A stretch of DNA of 14,121 nt from Oscillospiraceae bacterium (lineage in GTDB: Bacteria > Bacillota > Clostridia > Oscillospirales > Acutalibacteraceae). Position 1 is the stretch's first letter. The number at the start of each line of letters is the position of its first letter. Below the pieces are notes generated by a model. That model was not told where the DNA came from. It did not search any database and saw only the letters and a program-made list of their open reading frames with translations. The position numbers were made by a program, and so were the translations under genes. Below are positions 12,784 through 14,121 of the stretch, piece after piece. The stretch covers positions 1 to 14,121 of the forward strand of contig JAISRF010000061.1 of NCBI GenBank assembly GCA_031273775.1, in the 5' to 3' direction.

Positions 12784-14121
12784 ATGAGTAATATGAAAAA
12801 GATATTTTTTATGCCAAAAAAAATAATTTCTATCGCTTGGTCCACTGCACCTATTATGATTTTGGTCAACTCGTTGTTTATCATTTTGTCGAGCTTAGTT
12901 TCAATATTTACAATAAAAGTGACAGCCTTATTCTTTGATGGAGCTATAACGGCCGTTAACAATCAGACAGTCAGAGATGTTGTCGGGATTTTCATTGTTT
13001 TTGTTAGTTCGTACTTTTTAAGCGAATTTGTCACATCAGCCATAGACTTTTTGGATTTTCGAATAGAAAAGAAATTCAACAATTCCTTAAATGAAAAATT
13101 TCACAAGAAGATTTCTCGAATCAATGCAATACGTTTTGAGAATGTAACGTTTGTTGAAAATTTAGAGCTGGCCATGCAGGGCGTTTTTTCTGTAGATTAT
13201 TATTTTTTTAATATAATCGGACTTATCATCAAAGATATTCCATACTTGATTTTTTTAGGAGCCTATCTGTTTTCATTGAGGCGAATATTGTTATTAGCTC
13301 CGATAATCATATTTTTACCTATCGTTATTACACAGATGTTGAATAAAATTGAAAAACGAAAGTTGAATGCAGAAATAGTACACTTGAATCGCAGATTGGG
13401 GCATTATTCCAACATTATATCGGGGGATTCATTTGTTAAAGAAACCCGTATGCTCGGAACATTTACGCACTTTTTTAAGCTACACAATGACCTGTTGAAA
13501 ATAATTAACAACAAACATTGGGCATCAAATGTGCGCTCACAAATGTTCAATTTGGCTTCAAAAATTGTAAATTTACTGGGCTATTACGGTGTTCTGTGGT
13601 TGTTGTTTGATTCGTTAATGAATAGATATATAACCATCGGTGAATTTGCGGCAATATTTGCTTATGTTCAAAAGATGTTTTATGCACTTGAAAATCTGGT
13701 TGTCAATCGAATTGGCAATATTTTGTCGTATGACTATAATGGCATGAAGCAATTTATAAATTTTTTAGATGAAGACGAAGAAAAGAGCGGAGAAAAGGAA
13801 TATGCTTTTCAAAAACATATAAAACTTAATAATGTATCCTTTACCTATCCCGGCAGAGAAGAAAAATCAATAGACAACATAAACATGGTGGTGGATAAAG
13901 GAGAAATAATCGCTATTGTCGGTGAAAATGGGTCGGGGAAATCGACCTTAGCAAAATTATTGCTCGGGTTATATTCACCAACGAACGGAATTATTGATTA
14001 TGATGACTATCGCAAACAAACATATAACAATAGGAGCTTTTATCAGAACAAATCTGCTATATTTCAAAACTATTATAAATATCTCTTTAGTTTAAAGGAC
14101 AATATCTCTATCAGCCAACCG
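12784..14121 (+). CDS. ABC exporter, fused permease and ATPase (3' end outside window)
   Basis: Open from ATG 12784 (or the in-frame ATG 12793) to the window edge; 446 residues are visible. The permease half has hydrophobic segments at about 22-48, 66-86, 140-162, 168-184, 262-278 and 284-302, and GDSFVKETRMLG (214-225), the coupling segment typical of type IV exporters. The ATPase half begins near 346 (IKLNNVSFTYPG) with Walker A VGENGSGKST (379-388) and the Q-loop FQN (427-429). The signature and Walker B lie beyond the edge. There is no C39 peptidase domain at the N-terminus, so it would not itself cleave a double-glycine leader. The context with loaP and a PqqD-like gene suggests export of a modified peptide or a role in self-immunity. 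The Shine-Dalgarno match is weak (AAGTGAGTGG). GC content is very low in the permease part. Confidence 0.88.
   Translation, partial: MSNMKKIFFMPKKIISIAWSTAPIMILVNSLFIILSSLVSIFTIKVTALFFDGAITAVNNQTVRDVVGIFIVFVSSYFLSEFVTSAIDFLDFRIEKKFNNSLNEKFHKKISRINAIRFENVTFVENLELAMQGVFSVDYYFFNIIGLIIKDIPYLIFLGAYLFSLRRILLLAPIIIFLPIVITQMLNKIEKRKLNAEIVHLNRRLGHYSNIISGDSFVKETRMLGTFTHFFKLHNDLLKIINNKHWASNVRSQMFNLASKIVNLLGYYGVLWLLFDSLMNRYITIGEFAAIFAYVQKMFYALENLVVNRIGNILSYDYNGMKQFINFLDEDEEKSGEKEYAFQKHIKLNNVSFTYPGREEKSIDNINMVVDKGEIIAIVGENGSGKSTLAKLLLGLYSPTNGIIDYDDYRKQTYNNRSFYQNKSAIFQNYYKYLFSLKDNISISQP

Noticed and set aside
1..14121. tRNA or rRNA genes, CRISPR arrays, intact insertion sequences
   Set aside because: No cloverleaf with a TTCGA arm, no regularly spaced repeats and no transposase domain were seen in reading through the window.

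Overview
The window looks like a chromosome segment of an anaerobic, fermentative member of the Clostridia (Bacillota). The signs are a PyrK plus class 1B PyrD pair (the NAD-linked dihydroorotate dehydrogenase typical of Firmicutes), GTG and TTG starts, purine-rich Shine-Dalgarno sites, and iron-sulfur flavoproteins of the electron-bifurcating type. Genus cannot be read from the sequence. All recognised intact genes lie on the + strand.

Layout. (1) 2-1503: the end of pyrK, overlapping by one base with complete pyrD (pyrimidine synthesis). (2) 1569-5180: rlmB (23S rRNA 2'-O-ribose methyltransferase), then a reading frame that runs from 2340 to 5180 but is broken by one in-frame TAA at 2580. 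Its main part (844 residues) has the eight-helix layout and degenerate domains of a P1B-type ATPase but none of the catalytic motifs, so it looks like a pseudo-enzyme. (3) 5318-9278: two large flavin/iron-sulfur genes, one HydB/NuoF-like NADH-oxidising subunit and one NuoG-ferredoxin plus GltD/NfnB-like plus ferredoxin fusion, separated by a very long perfect hairpin. Together they resemble a Sporomusa-type (Stn/Nfn) electron-bifurcating transhydrogenase without hydrogenase. (4) 9521-10927: a self-contained AAA ATPase of the DUF4143 family with its own promoter and terminator. (5) 10938-11066 (- strand): the C-terminal tail of a gene whose 5' part is missing. (6) 11067-14121: an AT-richer block that looks acquired. 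It starts with an unusually elaborate ~680-base control region: three candidate promoters, an inverted-repeat operator, a direct repeat, a structured RNA ending in a strong terminator, then further hairpins. It continues with a LoaP-type NusG paralogue, a small PqqD-like protein and an ABC exporter that runs off the end.

How the genes work together. The most interesting part is 11067-14121. LoaP proteins are processive antiterminators that switch on long biosynthetic operons. A LoaP gene behind a terminator-containing leader, followed by a PqqD-like (RiPP recognition) protein and a peptide-type ABC exporter, is most easily read as the first genes of a ribosomally made, modified peptide cluster whose maturase and precursor would lie beyond 14121. 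That reading is inference: no precursor peptide or maturase is visible here. The other notable items are the catalytically dead P-type ATPase-like membrane protein, and the possible ACG start of the HydB-like gene, which has a well-placed Shine-Dalgarno site in front of it.
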